DNA of 64,000 nucleotides from Porticoccaceae bacterium. GTDB taxonomy: Bacteria > Pseudomonadota > Gammaproteobacteria > Pseudomonadales > Porticoccaceae. A model generated the notes under the pieces. The model ran no database searches and was not told where the DNA came from. It saw only the letters and a program-made list of their open reading frames with translations. A program made the translations under genes and the position numbers. The stretch is from positions 51,974 to 115,973 of the forward strand of contig JAQWUP010000029.1 in assembly GCA_029242085.1 (NCBI GenBank), given 5' to 3'. The stretch's first letter is position 1. The number at the start of each line of letters is the position of its first letter. Of the stretch, positions 48,092 through 60,195 are shown in pieces.

Positions 48092-49270
48092 ATGGCGACC
48101 AGCGCGTTAATGAATACCTACGGAGCCAAGGCGGCAACCATGGCTAAAGGCAATGGTGTCTGGCTGTGGGACAGTGAAGGTAACAAGTATCTTGATGCTC
48201 TCTCCGGGATCGCTGTATGTGGCTTGGGCCACTCTCATCCAGCGGTGGCTGCTGCGGTTGCAGAACAGGCTGAGGCGCTAACTCACTGCTCCAACTTTTT
48301 TGATATTCCCAATCAGATTGAACTCGCCGACAAGCTTCGTGAAGTCTCGGGCATGAGTAATGTTTTTTTTGGGAACTCCGGCGCTGAAGCCAACGAAGCG
48401 GCCATAAAATTGGCCCGACTATACGGCCATAGTAAAGGCATCGAGCTACCTACTATTTTGGTGATGGACAACGCATTTCATGGCCGCACCCTGGCCACCC
48501 TAACCGCCTCTGGCAGCCGCAAAGTCCAAGCCGGTTTTGAACCTCTGGTCCGCGGCTTTGCACGCGGCCCATTCAATGATATTGCCGCACTGGAAACGAT
48601 TGGTAACAATAATGCCAATATATGCGCGGTTATGGTTGAACCTATTCAGGGTGAAGGGGGTATTAGAGTTGCCGATCAAGATTATTTACAAAAACTCAGG
48701 GCCCTTTGCGATCAGCGAGGCTGGCTTTTAATACTCGACGAGGTGCAAACAGGCAATGGGCGTACCGGCAAATATTTCTGCTACCAGCACAGTGGGATTA
48801 TTCCTGATGTCGTTACAACATCGAAAGGACTCGGTAATGGCGTGCCAATTGGCGCCTGTCTGGCATCGGGTGATGCAGCGCTGTTAATGCAGCCCGGCAA
48901 TCATGGTTCGACCTTTGGTGGAAACCCCCTGTCCTGTGCCGCGGGTTTAGCTGTGGTTAAAGAAATCGTCGACAGCGGTCTTGATAAACGCGCTGCTGAA
49001 CTCGGCGATAGAATTATGACGGGACTGAGGAGAGAACTGGCAACCACCAATCATGTAAAAGAAGTACGTGGTCTTGGCTGTATGATTGGTATAGAACTGA
49101 AGAAACCCTGTCAGCCACTATTTATGGCGGCTATGGAGAAGGGTTTAATTCTCAATGTAACGGCAGACACGGTGATTAGATTATTGCCGCCGTTAATTAT
49201 GACTGATGATGAAGCCGATCAGGTGGTCGCTATTTTAGCACCGCTGATTAAAGCGCTTAATAAGGACTAA
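48092..49270 (+). CDS. argD: Acetylornithine aminotransferase
   Basis: ArgD transaminates N-acetylglutamate semialdehyde; it often also serves lysine synthesis. The 392-residue class III PLP enzyme has GNSGAEANEAAIKLAR, LDEVQTGNGRTGK, the PLP lysine in VVTTSKGLGNG and GGNPLSCAAG. The ATG at 48092 has AGGGA seven bases before it; the track ATG at 48074 lacks one. It is followed three bases later by argF. Confidence 0.96.
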   Translation: MATSALMNTYGAKAATMAKGNGVWLWDSEGNKYLDALSGIAVCGLGHSHPAVAAAVAEQAEALTHCSNFFDIPNQIELADKLREVSGMSNVFFGNSGAEANEAAIKLARLYGHSKGIELPTILVMDNAFHGRTLATLTASGSRKVQAGFEPLVRGFARGPFNDIAALETIGNNNANICAVMVEPIQGEGGIRVADQDYLQKLRALCDQRGWLLILDEVQTGNGRTGKYFCYQHSGIIPDVVTTSKGLGNGVPIGACLASGDAALLMQPGNHGSTFGGNPLSCAAGLAVVKEIVDSGLDKRAAELGDRIMTGLRRELATTNHVKEVRGLGCMIGIELKKPCQPLFMAAMEKGLILNVTADTVIRLLPPLIMTDDEADQVVAILAPLIKALNKD

Positions 49271-49273
49271 TTT

Positions 49274-50188
49274 ATGGCTATTAGGCATTTTCTCACGCTT
49301 CGTGATCTCACTACTGACGAGTTCAATCACATTATCAAGCTGGCTATTGAGATGAAAGCAGCGCACCGCGAAGGCCGTCAGGAGCCAATTTTTAATGGCA
49401 AGGTATTGGCGATGATTTTTGAAAAATCATCCACCCGAACTCGTGTTTCCTTTGAAGCTGGTATGGCGCAGCTTGGCGGCGACGCACTGTTTTTGTCACC
49501 CAATGATTCGCAGCTGGGACGTGGCGAGCCGATTGAAGATTCCGCCCGTGTGATTTCACGCATGGTTGATATTGTGATGATTAGAACCTTTGGCCATGAC
49601 ATTATCGAACGCTTTGCCCAACACTCCAAAGTGCCGGTTATCAATGCGCTTACCGATCAATACCACCCCTGCCAGTTACTTGCCGATGTGCAGACCTTCA
49701 CTGAGCATCGCGGTTCGATTCAAGGTAAAACTGTGGCCTGGATTGGCGATGGCAACAATATGTGCCACTCGTGGATTAATGCGGCCATATTGCTCGATTT
49801 TTAATTGAATATTGCCTGCCCAGAAGGCTATGAACCGGATGCCCAACTCGTTACCGAGGCGGGTGACCGAGTAACCATTAGCCAAAACCCAGTAGAGGCC
49901 GTGAATGGTGCAGATCTGGTGACTACTGATGTCTATGCCTCGATGGGGCAGGAATCTGAGCAGCAGGTTAGGCTAGAGAAATTTGCCCAGTTTCAGGTCA
50001 ATCATGAACTGATGGCCCATGCGGCAGACAGGGCAATTTTTATGCATTGCCTACCTGCTCATCGAGAAGAAGAGGTGTCTGCGGCGCTGCTGGAAGATAA
50101 CAGTATTTCGGTGGTATGGGATGAGGCCGAGAATCGACTGCACGCTCAAAAAGCGCTGATGGTATTTTTACTTTCCGCCAGTACTTAA
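49274..50188 (+). pseudogene. argF: Ornithine carbamoyltransferase interrupted by one in-frame TAA
   Basis: Two adjacent track ORFs (49274-49804 and 49805-50188) are in the same frame, separated by a TAA at 49802-49804. Together they give a normal-length 304-codon OTC: carbamoyl-phosphate loop [20 protein letters not shown], then after the stop [11 protein letters not shown]. The context is LLDF[15 protein letters not shown], where relatives have LDFQL, so a CAA glutamine codon probably became TAA by one C-to-T change. No frameshift or deletion is seen. If real, arginine synthesis through this gene is lost unless readthrough or a second OTC exists; sequencing error must be excluded. Confidence 0.88.
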
Positions 50189-50198
50189 AGCGCGAGAC

Positions 50199-50675
50199 CT
50201 ATTTGTAAACCACATCGTCGATTTCATATTCGACATCACCGCTGGGCGCTTTAACTACCGCAACATCACCGATTTCTTTGCTGATTAATGCGCGAGCGAT
50301 CGGTGACTGATAAGAAATTTTACCCTGTTTTACATCCGCCTCGTCATCACCAACAATCCGATAAGTCACGGTTTCTTCGGTGTCCAAATTGATAATGGTC
50401 ACCAGCGAACCAAAGATCACGCGATCACCCTGAGGGATCTTGGCGATATCGATAACCTGAGAATTGGATAATTTGCCTTCGATATCCTGAATGCGGCCTT
50501 CGGCGAAACTCTGTTGTTCGCGGGCAGCATGGTATTCAGCATTTTCTTTAAGGTCACCATGTTCACGCGCAGTGGCGATAGACTCAACAATTCCCGGGCG
50601 CACTACTTTGATCAGATGGTCTAATTCTTTGCGGAGGGCAGCTTCACCCTCAACTGTCATAGCATATTTTTGCAT
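50199..50675 (-). CDS. greA: Transcription elongation factor GreA
   Basis: A 158-residue Gre factor that stimulates RNA polymerase cleavage of backtracked RNA. The N-terminal coiled coil carries the conserved acidic tip ([12 protein letters not shown]; the D41/E44 equivalents are in [11 protein letters not shown]), and the C-terminal FKBP-like domain ends [13 protein letters not shown]. Its ATG overlaps the carB stop (TAATG), the standard carAB-greA order. It converges on argF. Confidence 0.97.
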   Translation of the reverse strand: MQKYAMTVEGEAALRKELDHLIKVVRPGIVESIATAREHGDLKENAEYHAAREQQSFAEGRIQDIEGKLSNSQVIDIAKIPQGDRVIFGSLVTIINLDTEETVTYRIVGDDEADVKQGKISYQSPIARALISKEIGDVAVVKAPSGDVEYEIDDVVYK

Positions 50676-53600
50676 TAGCTAATTTCCCTGTGCAGCGACT
50701 GTATGCTGCGCACTTTAATGGCACCTTCAACGCCGCGGGTAAACCCTAGCGCCTCGCAAACTGCACTGCCACCCGCCATGGTGGTGGTGTAATACACTCG
50801 GTGCTGCTCGGCACTGGAGCGGATGGTCGAGGAGTCAGAGATAGCCTGACGCCCTTCTGTGGTATTGATAATCAGGTCGATCTTATCACTCTTTATCATA
50901 TCGACAATATGCGGCCGGCCCTCTTTGACCTTATTAACCAACTGCACTGCGCAACCAGACTGTTCAATAATGTCTGCCGAGCCCTTGGTTGCAACTAGCT
51001 TAAAACCAAGATCATGGAATTTTCTGGCCAACACTGGAAGCTGCTGTTTATCCCGCTCACGCACACTGATAAAGACCGTGCCCTTAGCTGGGATCTCATC
51101 GCTAGCACCCAACTCTGCTTTACCATAGGCCTCGGCAAAGGTTTCGCCAACACCCATCACTTCACCGGTAGATTTCATCTCTGGCCCAAGAATCGGATCG
51201 ATACCGGGGAATTTATTAAACGGGAACACCGCCTCTTTAACGCTGAAGTACGGCGGAATAATTTCTTTGGTAAAGTTCTGCGACTCAAGTGTCTGACCAA
51301 CCATGCAACGGGCCGCTACCTTGGCCAGCGAAGTGCCAATACATTTGGATACAAAGGGCACGGTGCGCGAGGCGCGAGGGTTAACTTCAATAACGTAGAT
51401 TTTGCCATCCTGAAGTGCCAACTGCACATTCATCAGGCCGCGCACACCAAGTTCAACCGCCATCTTGCGGCACACTTCACGCATATCATTTTGAATATCA
51501 TCACTGAGGCTGTATGGCGGCAGTGAACAAGCTGAGTCTCCTGAGTGAATACCGGCCTGTTCAATATGCTGCATAATTGCGCCGATTACGACCTGCTCGC
51601 CATCACTCACTGCATCCACATCCATTTCAATGGCATTGGGCAGGAAGAAGTCGAGGAGTACAGGACTGTCATCAGAAACCTGTACAGCGGTTTTCATATA
51701 GTGGCGCAGCTCATCTTCTTTGTAGACAATTTCCATCGCGCGACCACCAAGTACATATGACGGGCGCACAACCAATGGGTAGCCAATTTCTTTGGCCAGC
51801 TCAACCGCCTGATTGGCACTGCGAGCTGTGGCGTTGCGTGGCTGCAGCAGATCGAGTTTTTCAATCATCTGCTGGAAGCGTTCACGATCTTCGGCGCGGT
51901 CAATAGCATCGGGCGTGGTACCAACGATCGGCACACCCGCAGCTTCAAGAGCACGAGCCAACTTCAATGGAGTCTGACCGCCAAACTGGACAATCACACC
52001 TTTGGGCTTTTCTACGCGCACAATTTCAAGTACATCTTCCAATGTGACTGGCTCGAAAAACAGCCGGTCCGATGTATCGTAGTCTGTGGAAACGGTCTCT
52101 GGGTTACAGTTGACCATAATGGTTTCATAACCATCTTCGCGCATTGCCAGCGCTGCATGCACACAGCAGTAATCAAATTCAATACCCTGACCAATCCTGT
52201 TGGGGCCGCCACCGAGCACCAAAATTTTATCTTTATCACTGGGGCGCGCCTCGCACTCTTCTTCATAGGTTGAGTACATATAGGCGGTATCGGTGGCAAA
52301 CTCTGCAGCACAGGTATCAACGCGCTTATACACGGGATGAATATCAAAGCCGTGGCGTGCTTCGCGCATCTGAGTTTCACTGCAACCCAAAATATCGGCC
52401 AGACGACGGTCGGCAAAGCCCTTGCGCTTGAGGCGATAGAGAGCCTGCTTACTGAGGTCAGCCAGAGCTGTACCCTGTAAGCTAAGCTCATCTTTAATAA
52501 TGTCTTCGATCTGCACCAGAAACCAACGATCGACCTTGGTAATGGCAAAGATTTCTTCTACGCTCATGCCCTGGCGGAAACCATCGGCGAGATACCAGAT
52601 ACGATCTGGACCCGCTTCAGCGAGTTGATTGGTCAATATAGCCGTGGCATTTTCATCATTGGAGTCCAGCACCGGGTCAAAGCCAGCAACGCCAACCTCA
52701 AGGCCACGCAATGCTTTCTGCATGGATTCTTGGAAGGTTCGGCCAATCGCCATCACCTCACCCACAGATTTCATCTGTGTGGTTAGGCTCTGATCCGCCT
52801 GATCAAATTTCTCAAAGGCAAATCGTGGAATCTTGGTAACTACATAATCGATGCTCGGCTCAAATGAAGCCGGGGTAGCACCGCCGGTGATTTCATTTTG
52901 CAATTCATCGAGGGTGTAGCCTACGGCCAGCTTTGCGGCGACTCGCGCAATCGGGAAGCCGGTCGCTTTTGAAGCCAGTGCCGATGAACGGGATACTCTG
53001 GGATTCATCTCAATAACAATCAGTCGACCATCATCTGGGTTGACCGCAAACTGTACGTTGGAACCGCCGGTTTCTACACCGATCTCACGCAGTACCTTAA
53101 TCGAGGCATTGCGCATAATTTGGTATTCTTTATCGGTCAGTGTCTGCGCTGGGGCCACCGTGATCGAGTCACCGGTGTGAATACCCATAGGATCGAGATT
53201 TTCAATGGCGCAGACAATAATGCAATTGTCCTTGCGATCGCGAACCACTTCCATTTCAAACTCTTTCCAGCCAATCAGCGACTCATCAATCAACAGCTCA
53301 TTGGTGGGTGAAAGATCTAATCCGCGACGACAGATCTCTTCAAATTCCTCGCGGTTGTAGGCAATACCACCGCCGGAGCCACCCATGGTAAATGAGGGGC
53401 GAATAATGCAGGGGAAACCAAAGCGATCTGAAACCTGAACCGCTTCTTCCATGCTGTGGGCAATACCGGAATTAGGAGTATCCAAATCAATCGCTTTCAT
53501 GGCTTTATCAAAGCGCTCGCGATCTTCAGCCTTATCGATAGCATCGGCATTGGCACCGATCATCTCGACACCAAACTCATCTAGAACACCATGCTTGGCA

Positions 53601-53905
53601 AGGTCGAGGGCACAGTTCAACGCAGTCTGACCACCCATGGTGGGCAGCAAGGCATCTGGGCGCTCCTGCTCAATAATACGCGCCACAGTGCGCCATTCGA
53701 CTGGCTCAATGTAGGTGGCATCAGCCATCGCTGGGTCAGTCATAATGGTGGCTGGATTTGAGTTGACCAGAATTACCCGAAAGCCTTCTTCACGAAGCGC
53801 TTTACAGGCCTGGGCACCGGAGTAGTCAAACTCACAGGCCTGACCAATAATAATTGGGCCAGCGCCAAGAATGAGGATGCTTTTTATGTCAGTTCTTTTT
53901 GGCAT
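50675..53905 (-). CDS. carB: Carbamoyl-phosphate synthase large chain
   Basis: CarB makes carbamoyl phosphate from ammonia, bicarbonate and two ATP for arginine and pyrimidine synthesis. The 1076-residue protein is complete, with two homologous ATP-grasp halves ([17 protein letters not shown] at the start of the first and [17 protein letters not shown] of the second), the oligomerisation domain and a C-terminal MGS-like allosteric domain. It follows carA by 17 bp. Confidence 0.98.
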   Translation of the reverse strand: MPKRTDIKSILILGAGPIIIGQACEFDYSGAQACKALREEGFRVILVNSNPATIMTDPAMADATYIEPVEWRTVARIIEQERPDALLPTMGGQTALNCALDLAKHGVLDEFGVEMIGANADAIDKAEDRERFDKAMKAIDLDTPNSGIAHSMEEAVQVSDRFGFPCIIRPSFTMGGSGGGIAYNREEFEEICRRGLDLSPTNELLIDESLIGWKEFEMEVVRDRKDNCIIVCAIENLDPMGIHTGDSITVAPAQTLTDKEYQIMRNASIKVLREIGVETGGSNVQFAVNPDDGRLIVIEMNPRVSRSSALASKATGFPIARVAAKLAVGYTLDELQNEITGGATPASFEPSIDYVVTKIPRFAFEKFDQADQSLTTQMKSVGEVMAIGRTFQESMQKALRGLEVGVAGFDPVLDSNDENATAILTNQLAEAGPDRIWYLADGFRQGMSVEEIFAITKVDRWFLVQIEDIIKDELSLQGTALADLSKQALYRLKRKGFADRRLADILGCSETQMREARHGFDIHPVYKRVDTCAAEFATDTAYMYSTYEEECEARPSDKDKILVLGGGPNRIGQGIEFDYCCVHAALAMREDGYETIMVNCNPETVSTDYDTSDRLFFEPVTLEDVLEIVRVEKPKGVIVQFGGQTPLKLARALEAAGVPIVGTTPDAIDRAEDRERFQQMIEKLDLLQPRNATARSANQAVELAKEIGYPLVVRPSYVLGGRAMEIVYKEDELRHYMKTAVQVSDDSPVLLDFFLPNAIEMDVDAVSDGEQVVIGAIMQHIEQAGIHSGDSACSLPPYSLSDDIQNDMREVCRKMAVELGVRGLMNVQLALQDGKIYVIEVNPRASRTVPFVSKCIGTSLAKVAARCMVGQTLESQNFTKEIIPPYFSVKEAVFPFNKFPGIDPILGPEMKSTGEVMGVGETFAEAYGKAELGASDEIPAKGTVFISVRERDKQQLPVLARKFHDLGFKLVATKGSADIIEQSGCAVQLVNKVKEGRPHIVDMIKSDKIDLIINTTEGRQAISDSSTIRSSAEQHRVYYTTTMAGGSAVCEALGFTRGVEGAIKVRSIQSLHREIS

Positions 53906-53922
53906 GTCGTCTCCGCAGGCGC

Positions 53923-55065
53923 CTAGCGTTTAGCTTCCATTAATTCGATAAAGTGATCAAACAGTACTGCTGCTTCATGGGGGCCAGGGCTAGCTTCAGG
54001 GTGTCCCTGAAAACTAAAGGCTGGTTTGTCCGTGCGATGAATACCCTGCAGCGATCCATCAAATAATGAACGATGGGTGGCAATCAGATTGGCAGGTAAA
54101 CTGCCCTCATCAACGGCAAAACCATGGTTTTGACTAGTAATCATTACCAGGTTGTTTTCAATATCTTCCACTGGGTGATTGGCGCCATGGTGACCAAATT
54201 TCATCTTGGTGGTTTTAGCACCGGAGGCCAGCGCCAATAGCTGATGACCCAGGCAGATACCAAACATTGGGATATCAGTTCCTAGAATTTCGCCTATGGC
54301 CTCAATTGCATAGTCACAGGGCTCTGGATCGCCAGGACCATTGGATAGGAATATTCCGTCCGGATTCATGGCCAGTACATCCGCCGCTGGTGTCTGAGCT
54401 GGCACTACAATCAATTCACAACCACGGTCGACGAGCATGCGCAGGATATTGCGCTTTACACCATAATCGTAGGCCACAACTTTAAATTTGGTAGTGCTTG
54501 GGTCCTGGCTTTTGTGACCGACACCCAATTCCCAGCTGTGCTCAGACCACTGGTAGGTACTGTCTGTTGTCACTTCTTTGGCCAGATCCATGCCTTTTAG
54601 TCCAGCAAACTCTCGAGCGGCGGCCAGTGCCTGCTCATCGCTTACATCACCCGCCATAATACAGCCGCTCTGTGCGCCTGATTCGCGCAATATGCGGGTT
54701 AGCTTGCGGGTGTCTATATCTGCGATGCCGAGAATACCTTTCTCTTTCAGGTAGTCATCAAGATTTTGTTCGCTGCGGAAGTTTGAAGCCAGTAGGGGCA
54801 AGTCACGTATAACCAGCCCTGCTGCCCAGATCTGATCGGATTCTTCATCTTCCCTATTCACACCGACATTGCCGATATGGGGGTAAGTAAGAGTAACGAT
54901 CTGTCGGGCATATGAGGGGTCAGTGAGTATTTCCTGATACCCTGAGAGGGCTGTGTTAAAAACTATTTCACCAACAGAGGATCCATCTGCACCAATGGCA
55001 GTTCCTCTGAAAATTGTTCCGTCTGCTAGCGCAAGTACGGCTTCCCGGTAAGTCTGGGAATTCAC
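53923..55065 (-). CDS. carA: Carbamoyl-phosphate synthase small chain
   Basis: CarA is the glutaminase subunit. The 380-residue protein has an N-terminal CPSase_sm_chain domain and a C-terminal class I amidotransferase with the nucleophile in [12 protein letters not shown] and the His/Glu pair in [11 protein letters not shown]. The start is GTG, supported by AGGAGG five bases upstream. A 257-bp gap separates it from dapB; it holds the dapB terminator and presumably the carAB promoter, of which I see only a TATATT. Confidence 0.98.
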   Translation of the reverse strand: MNSQTYREAVLALADGTIFRGTAIGADGSSVGEIVFNTALSGYQEILTDPSYARQIVTLTYPHIGNVGVNREDEESDQIWAAGLVIRDLPLLASNFRSEQNLDDYLKEKGILGIADIDTRKLTRILRESGAQSGCIMAGDVSDEQALAAAREFAGLKGMDLAKEVTTDSTYQWSEHSWELGVGHKSQDPSTTKFKVVAYDYGVKRNILRMLVDRGCELIVVPAQTPAADVLAMNPDGIFLSNGPGDPEPCDYAIEAIGEILGTDIPMFGICLGHQLLALASGAKTTKMKFGHHGANHPVEDIENNLVMITSQNHGFAVDEGSLPANLIATHRSLFDGSLQGIHRTDKPAFSFQGHPEASPGPHEAAVLFDHFIELMEAKR

Positions 55066-55160
55066 ACAACCTCCTACATAGTTAAAACATCACTCGAATA
55101 AGAGTGGCATCTAGACATCGATAAATCCGAATATAACAGCAGTCAGTTACTTATATTTGC

Positions 55161-55197
55161 AAAAAAGCGAGATGAAACTGATCGTCTCATCTCGCTT
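55161..55197 (-). terminator. Intrinsic terminator of dapB
   Basis: AAGCGAGATGA and TCATCTCGCTT form an 11-bp stem; on the minus strand it is followed by TTTTTT. It lies about 125 bp after the dapB stop. Confidence 0.88.
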
Positions 55198-55322
55198 AAA
55201 TAGAATATTCTGCTGTGGACTAACCTCTCGGAACGAGACCGCTTGTTAGTAGCGGTGTTAGGAGTGCATTGTATGGAAGACGACTTATTTTGTCTATCAC
55301 TGTCGATTTTATTTTTGTGCTT

Positions 55323-56162
<840 letters not shown>

Positions 56163-56168
56163 CTACTA

Positions 56169-57299
56169 TCAACGAGTTAGATTATCGAAGAATTTCTTTA
56201 CCCCATCAAACCAGTTATTGGTGCGTGGAGAATGCTTGCTTTTGCCGGCCAGACTCTTATCAAACTGCTGGAGAAAATCCTTTTGCTCGGTGTTCAAATT
56301 AACTGGCGTCTCGAGAATTACACGGCACAGCAAATCGCCTGTGGCACCACCACGCACTGGATTGACCCCTTTACCGCGCAGGCGGAATAATTTGCCACTC
56401 TGTGTCTCGGCAGGAATCTTTAATTTCACCTTGCCAGACAGGGTCGGCACCTCTAGCTCGCCACCCAGCGCTGCCTGAGCGAAGCTAATCGGCACTTCAC
56501 AGTGCAGATTGGCGCCATCGCGGACAAAGATTGCATGATCGCGCACATGCATCTGCACATACAGATCACCGGTTGGACCTCCCTGAGCCCCAGCCTCACC
56601 TTTTCCTGCAAGACGGATACGGTCGCCTGTGTCCACTCCTGCTGGAATCTTAACGGATAATGTTTTTCGCTCTTCTATAACGCCCTGACCATGGCAGTCA
56701 CCACAGGGGTCAGGAATGATCTGACCGCGACCATGACATTTGGGACAGGTTTGCTGTACCGAAAAGAAACCCTGCGACATACGCACCTGACCGACACCGC
56801 CGCAGGTATCACAGGTGATCGGTGACGTACCTTTGCGCGCTCCAGTACCATCGCAGGTTGTACAGGTACTCATGGTGGGCACATCAATTTGAACTGTCTT
56901 GCCCTTGACCGCGTCTTCTAAATCCAGCTGCAGGTCATAACGCAAATCCGAGCCTCGAGCCGGCCCGTTACGACCGCCGCGACCACCACCGCCACCGAAG
57001 ATATCGCCGAAAACATCGCCAAACACATCGCCAAAACCGGCGCCGCCACCGCCGTATCCACCACCGGCATTACCATCAACACCGGCATGACCAAAGCGAT
57101 CGTAGGCTGACTTTTTGTCGTCATCACCGAGAATTTCATAGGCTTCTTGCGCCTCTTTAAATTTCTCTTCAGCACCTTTGTCATCTGGATTGCGATCGGG
57201 GTGATATTTCATCGCTATGCGACGAAATGCCTTTTTAATCTCAGCTTCGGTGGCGCTGTTATCAACACCCAGCACTTCGTAATAATCGCGTTTGGCCAT
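56169..57299 (-). CDS. dnaJ: Chaperone protein DnaJ
   Basis: A 376-residue type I Hsp40: J domain with HPD ([13 protein letters not shown]), Gly/Phe-rich linker with long Gly runs (about 75-110), zinc-finger region with four CXXCXGXG repeats ([32 protein letters not shown]) and C-terminal substrate-binding domains. It stimulates DnaK ATPase and delivers substrates. It lies 89 bp after dnaK. Confidence 0.98.
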   Translation of the reverse strand: MAKRDYYEVLGVDNSATEAEIKKAFRRIAMKYHPDRNPDDKGAEEKFKEAQEAYEILGDDDKKSAYDRFGHAGVDGNAGGGYGGGGAGFGDVFGDVFGDIFGGGGGRGGRNGPARGSDLRYDLQLDLEDAVKGKTVQIDVPTMSTCTTCDGTGARKGTSPITCDTCGGVGQVRMSQGFFSVQQTCPKCHGRGQIIPDPCGDCHGQGVIEERKTLSVKIPAGVDTGDRIRLAGKGEAGAQGGPTGDLYVQMHVRDHAIFVRDGANLHCEVPISFAQAALGGELEVPTLSGKVKLKIPAETQSGKLFRLRGKGVNPVRGGATGDLLCRVILETPVNLNTEQKDFLQQFDKSLAGKSKHSPRTNNWFDGVKKFFDNLTR

Positions 57300-57336
57300 A
57301 ACCTGGTTCTTTATTCCTAACTGTCGCTAATATGAC

Positions 57337-57362
57337 TAGGCGCGGGACATAGCCCGCGCCTA
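57337..57362 (-). repeat. dnaK-dnaJ intercistronic hairpin
   Basis: TAGGCGCGGG, loop of six, CCCGCGCCTA: a GC-rich 10-bp stem in the 89-bp dnaK-dnaJ spacer without a U-run. It probably lowers or processes the dnaJ part of the message, as similar hairpins do in other species (inference). Confidence 0.7.
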
Positions 57363-57388
57363 ATGGTAGTAGAGAAAAACCTGAAGAC

Positions 57389-59317
57389 TTACTTGCTGTC
57401 TTCTTTCTCGTCTTCTGTTTCTCTGACTTCTTCAAACTCGGCATCCATCGCATCGTCGCCTGCAGGCTGTTCGCCGCCTTCGGCTTGGCCCGCTTCGGCC
57501 TGCTCTGCATACATTTTCTGAGCTAGTCCAGATGAGGCTTCGGAAAGTACCTTGGCAGCTTCGTCAATGGCTTCTTTATCGTCGCTCTGCACCGCTTCTT
57601 CTACCTGCTTGATACCAGCTTCAATTGCAGCCTTCTCTTCATCACTGGCTTTGTCGCCCGCTTCTTCAAGAGTCTTTTTAGCCGCGTGAGCCAGACCATC
57701 GGCCGTATTGCGCGCCTGCACCAGCTCGGCAAACTTCTCATCTTCCGCAGCATTGGCTTCAGCATCTTTGACCATTGAATCGATCTCATCATCCGACAGA
57801 CCAGAGGAGGCTTTAATAATGATCGACTGCTCTTTTCCAGTCGCCTTATCTTTCGCACTTACATTCAAAATACCGTTGGCATCAATATCAAAGGTTACTT
57901 CAATCTGAGGCATACCACGCGGTGCTGGTGGAATATCGGCCAGATCGAAACGACCCAGTGATTTATTACCTGTGGCCTGCTTGCGCTCGCCCTGGACCAC
58001 GTGAATAGTTACTGCCGTTTGATTGTCGTCAGCAGTGGAGAAAATCTGTGATTTCTTAGTAGGAATCGTAGTGTTTTTCTCAATCACTGGCGTGGCTACA
58101 CCACCCATGGTCTCAATACCCAAGCTCAGCGGAGTTACGTCGAGTAGCAGTACATCGGTTACATCACCGGCCAATACAGCACCCTGCAGACCGGCACCAA
58201 CAGCAACGGCTTCATCTGGATTCACATCTTTGCGCGGCTCTTTGCCAAAGAATGCAGTGACCTGCTCCTGTACAAGTGGCATACGAGTCTGACCACCTAC
58301 CAAGATAATCTCGTCGATCTCTGAGGTAGACTTGCCGGCATCTTTCAGGGCAACTTTTAATGGTGCCAGTGAACGCTCAACCAGATCTTCAACCAGTGAT
58401 TCCAGCTTGGCACGAGTCAACTTGACCACCAGATGCTTGGGACCAGTCGCGTCTGCAGTAATGTACGGCAGGTTAACTTCGGTCTGTGAACTGGAAGACA
58501 GCTCGATCTTGGCTTTTTCTGCAGCTTCTTTAAGACGCTGCATGGCCAGTGGATCACCGTGAATATCAATACCACTGTCGGTTTTAAATTCCGCTGACAA
58601 ATACTCGATCAATCGCATATCGAAGTCTTCACCACCGAGGAATGTATCACCGTTGGTAGCCAGTACTTCAAACTGTTTTTCGCCATCGACATCGGCAATC
58701 TCAATGATTGAGATATCGAAGGTACCACCACCGAGGTCGTATACAGCAACCACGCTGTCACCGGCAGTTTTGTCGATACCATAGGCCAGTGCCGCAGCAG
58801 TGGGCTCATTGATAATGCGCTTTACATCCAGACCGGCAATGCGGCCGGCATCTTTGGTCGCCTGACGCTGGGAGTCATTAAAGTAAGCAGGAACGGTAAT
58901 AACGGCCTCTGATACTGTCTCACCAAGATAGTCTTCGGCGGTTTTCTTCATTTTCTTTAGAACTTCAGCAGAAATCTGAGGCGCCGCTTTGCTATCGCCC
59001 TTAATCTCAACCCAGGCATCACCATTGTCTGCCTTAACAATTTGGTAGGGCACCATTTTGATGTCTTTTTGCACAACATCATCTTCAAAACGACGACCGA
59101 TTAAGCGCTTAACCGCATAAACCGTGTTGTGTGGGTTGGTTACTGCCTGACGTTTGGCTGACTGGCCAACTAAAATTTCACCTTCATCGGTGTAAGCCAC
59201 GACAGAAGGTGTCGTGCGTGCGCCCTCTGCATTTTCAATGACTTTGGGCTTATCGCCTTCGAGTACGGCAACACATGAGTTGGTCGTGCCCAAATCTATT
59301 CCGATAATCTTTCCCAT
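57389..59317 (-). CDS. dnaK: Chaperone protein DnaK (Hsp70)
   Basis: A 642-residue Hsp70: actin-like ATPase domain ([42 protein letters not shown]), interdomain linker DVLLLDVTP, substrate-binding domain and an acidic C-terminal tail ending in EDEKEDSK. Central member of the DnaK-DnaJ-GrpE refolding machine. It follows grpE by 102 bp. Confidence 0.99.
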   Translation of the reverse strand: MGKIIGIDLGTTNSCVAVLEGDKPKVIENAEGARTTPSVVAYTDEGEILVGQSAKRQAVTNPHNTVYAVKRLIGRRFEDDVVQKDIKMVPYQIVKADNGDAWVEIKGDSKAAPQISAEVLKKMKKTAEDYLGETVSEAVITVPAYFNDSQRQATKDAGRIAGLDVKRIINEPTAAALAYGIDKTAGDSVVAVYDLGGGTFDISIIEIADVDGEKQFEVLATNGDTFLGGEDFDMRLIEYLSAEFKTDSGIDIHGDPLAMQRLKEAAEKAKIELSSSSQTEVNLPYITADATGPKHLVVKLTRAKLESLVEDLVERSLAPLKVALKDAGKSTSEIDEIILVGGQTRMPLVQEQVTAFFGKEPRKDVNPDEAVAVGAGLQGAVLAGDVTDVLLLDVTPLSLGIETMGGVATPVIEKNTTIPTKKSQIFSTADDNQTAVTIHVVQGERKQATGNKSLGRFDLADIPPAPRGMPQIEVTFDIDANGILNVSAKDKATGKEQSIIIKASSGLSDDEIDSMVKDAEANAAEDEKFAELVQARNTADGLAHAAKKTLEEAGDKASDEEKAAIEAGIKQVEEAVQSDDKEAIDEAAKVLSEASSGLAQKMYAEQAEAGQAEGGEQPAGDDAMDAEFEEVRETEDEKEDSK

Positions 59318-59370
59318 TATTTGTTTCTCCGTTACTTATCTGTCGATGTTTACTTGCTTGTTTTGTATGT

Positions 59371-59404
59371 GGGTGCGAATTCGAGTAATTCAAGGGTCGC
59401 ACCC
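59371..59404. repeat. 8-bp-stem inverted repeat between grpE and dnaK
   Basis: GGGTGCGA and TCGCACCC enclose an 18-nt loop that contains the smaller GAATTCGAGTAATTC near-palindrome. No U-run is present. Confidence 0.55.
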
Positions 59405-59419
59405 GTTAATTCAATGTTT

Positions 59420-60040
59420 TTATCCCTGAGCTACCACAACCATTGCTGGTCGCACCAGACGGCCATTCAAGGTGTAGCCTTTCTGGAATACGTCCATCAC
59501 TGTGTTTGGCTCCAGATCCGGATTGGGCACCATGCTCACCGCTTGATGCAACTCGGCATCAAAGGGCTGACCGGCGGGGTCAATCACCTCGATTTTGTAG
59601 CGCGCCAGAACGTCCATAAAGGATTTCAGGGTCAGCTCAAGGCCTTCGGCAACCGCTTTTTGCCCTTCGTCTGCACTGTCGATTGCCGCGAGCGCTCGCT
59701 CTAGGTTGTCGACTATGGGCACTAGGTCCGCAGCAAATTTATCCAGAGCGAATTTGTGGGCACTCTCGACATCCCGCTCAGCGCGACGACGTACGTTCTG
59801 CATCTCTGCCTGTACACGCAAAACCTGATCATTGGCTTTGGCTACCTGCTCAAGCAGCTGCTCAGAAACGGGCGGCTGGGCTTCTTTATCCGCCTCTGCA
59901 TCTATCTCATCGAGCAGTTCTGCTTCAATCTCCGCATTGAGCTCTTCTTGATCCTGCTCTTTGCTTTGTTCTTGGCTCTGATCAGCACCACCCTGCTGTT
60001 CATCACTGACTTTTTCTTCATTGTTGGTTTCTTCGGACAC
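59420..60040 (-). CDS. grpE: Nucleotide exchange factor GrpE
   Basis: A 206-residue GrpE: acidic, Gln/Glu-rich N-terminal extension (about 1-50), long coiled-coil helix (about 50-115) and the beta-domain ending with the signature [26 protein letters not shown]. It exchanges ADP on DnaK and acts as a thermosensor. Start is GTG with AAGGAG before it. Its transcription should be driven by the sigma-32 promoter about 80 bp upstream. Confidence 0.97.
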   Translation of the reverse strand: MSEETNNEEKVSDEQQGGADQSQEQSKEQDQEELNAEIEAELLDEIDAEADKEAQPPVSEQLLEQVAKANDQVLRVQAEMQNVRRRAERDVESAHKFALDKFAADLVPIVDNLERALAAIDSADEGQKAVAEGLELTLKSFMDVLARYKIEVIDPAGQPFDAELHQAVSMVPNPDLEPNTVMDVFQKGYTLNGRLVRPAMVVVAQG

Positions 60041-60118
60041 GCCAACTCCTTACTGTTTAATCATTGGATTGACCCGCTGGATTGATCCATTGCGCCGGTG
60101 TAATTTCTCAGTTTCTAG

Positions 60119-60146
60119 ATATGGGGCCAAACTTATAAGTTTCAAG
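60119..60146 (-). promoter_or_regulatory. Sigma-32 heat-shock promoter of grpE-dnaK-dnaJ
   Basis: On the minus strand CTTGAAA, a 13-bp spacer and CCCCATAT lie upstream of grpE, essentially the sigma-32 consensus (CTTGAAA-N11-16-CCCCATNT). Confidence 0.9.
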
Positions 60147-60149
60147 CGA

Positions 60150-60178
60150 TTGCGTAACAGCAATCTGTTCTGTATAAA
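60150..60178 (+). promoter_or_regulatory. Sigma-70 promoter of recN
   Basis: TTGCGT (60150-60155), a 17-bp spacer and TATAAA (60173-60178), 17 bp before the recN GTG and back-to-back with the grpE heat-shock promoter. CTGTTCTGTATA lies in it, but no full SOS box could be made out. Confidence 0.6.
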
Positions 60179-60195
60179 CCTAAGATAAATAACGA

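Noticed and set aside
38823-49804. Reassignment of TAA/TAG to an amino acid, suggested by two in-frame stops
   Set aside because: Many genes in the window end at TAA or TAG in normal places with correct lengths, so the code is standard.
51014-51526. 170-aa plus-strand ORF opposite carB
   Set aside because: Antisense shadow; carB is complete and no signal supports a second gene.
60161-60182. LexA (SOS) box before recN
   Set aside because: CTGTTCTGTATAAACC resembles half a box, but the matching ACAG half is missing.
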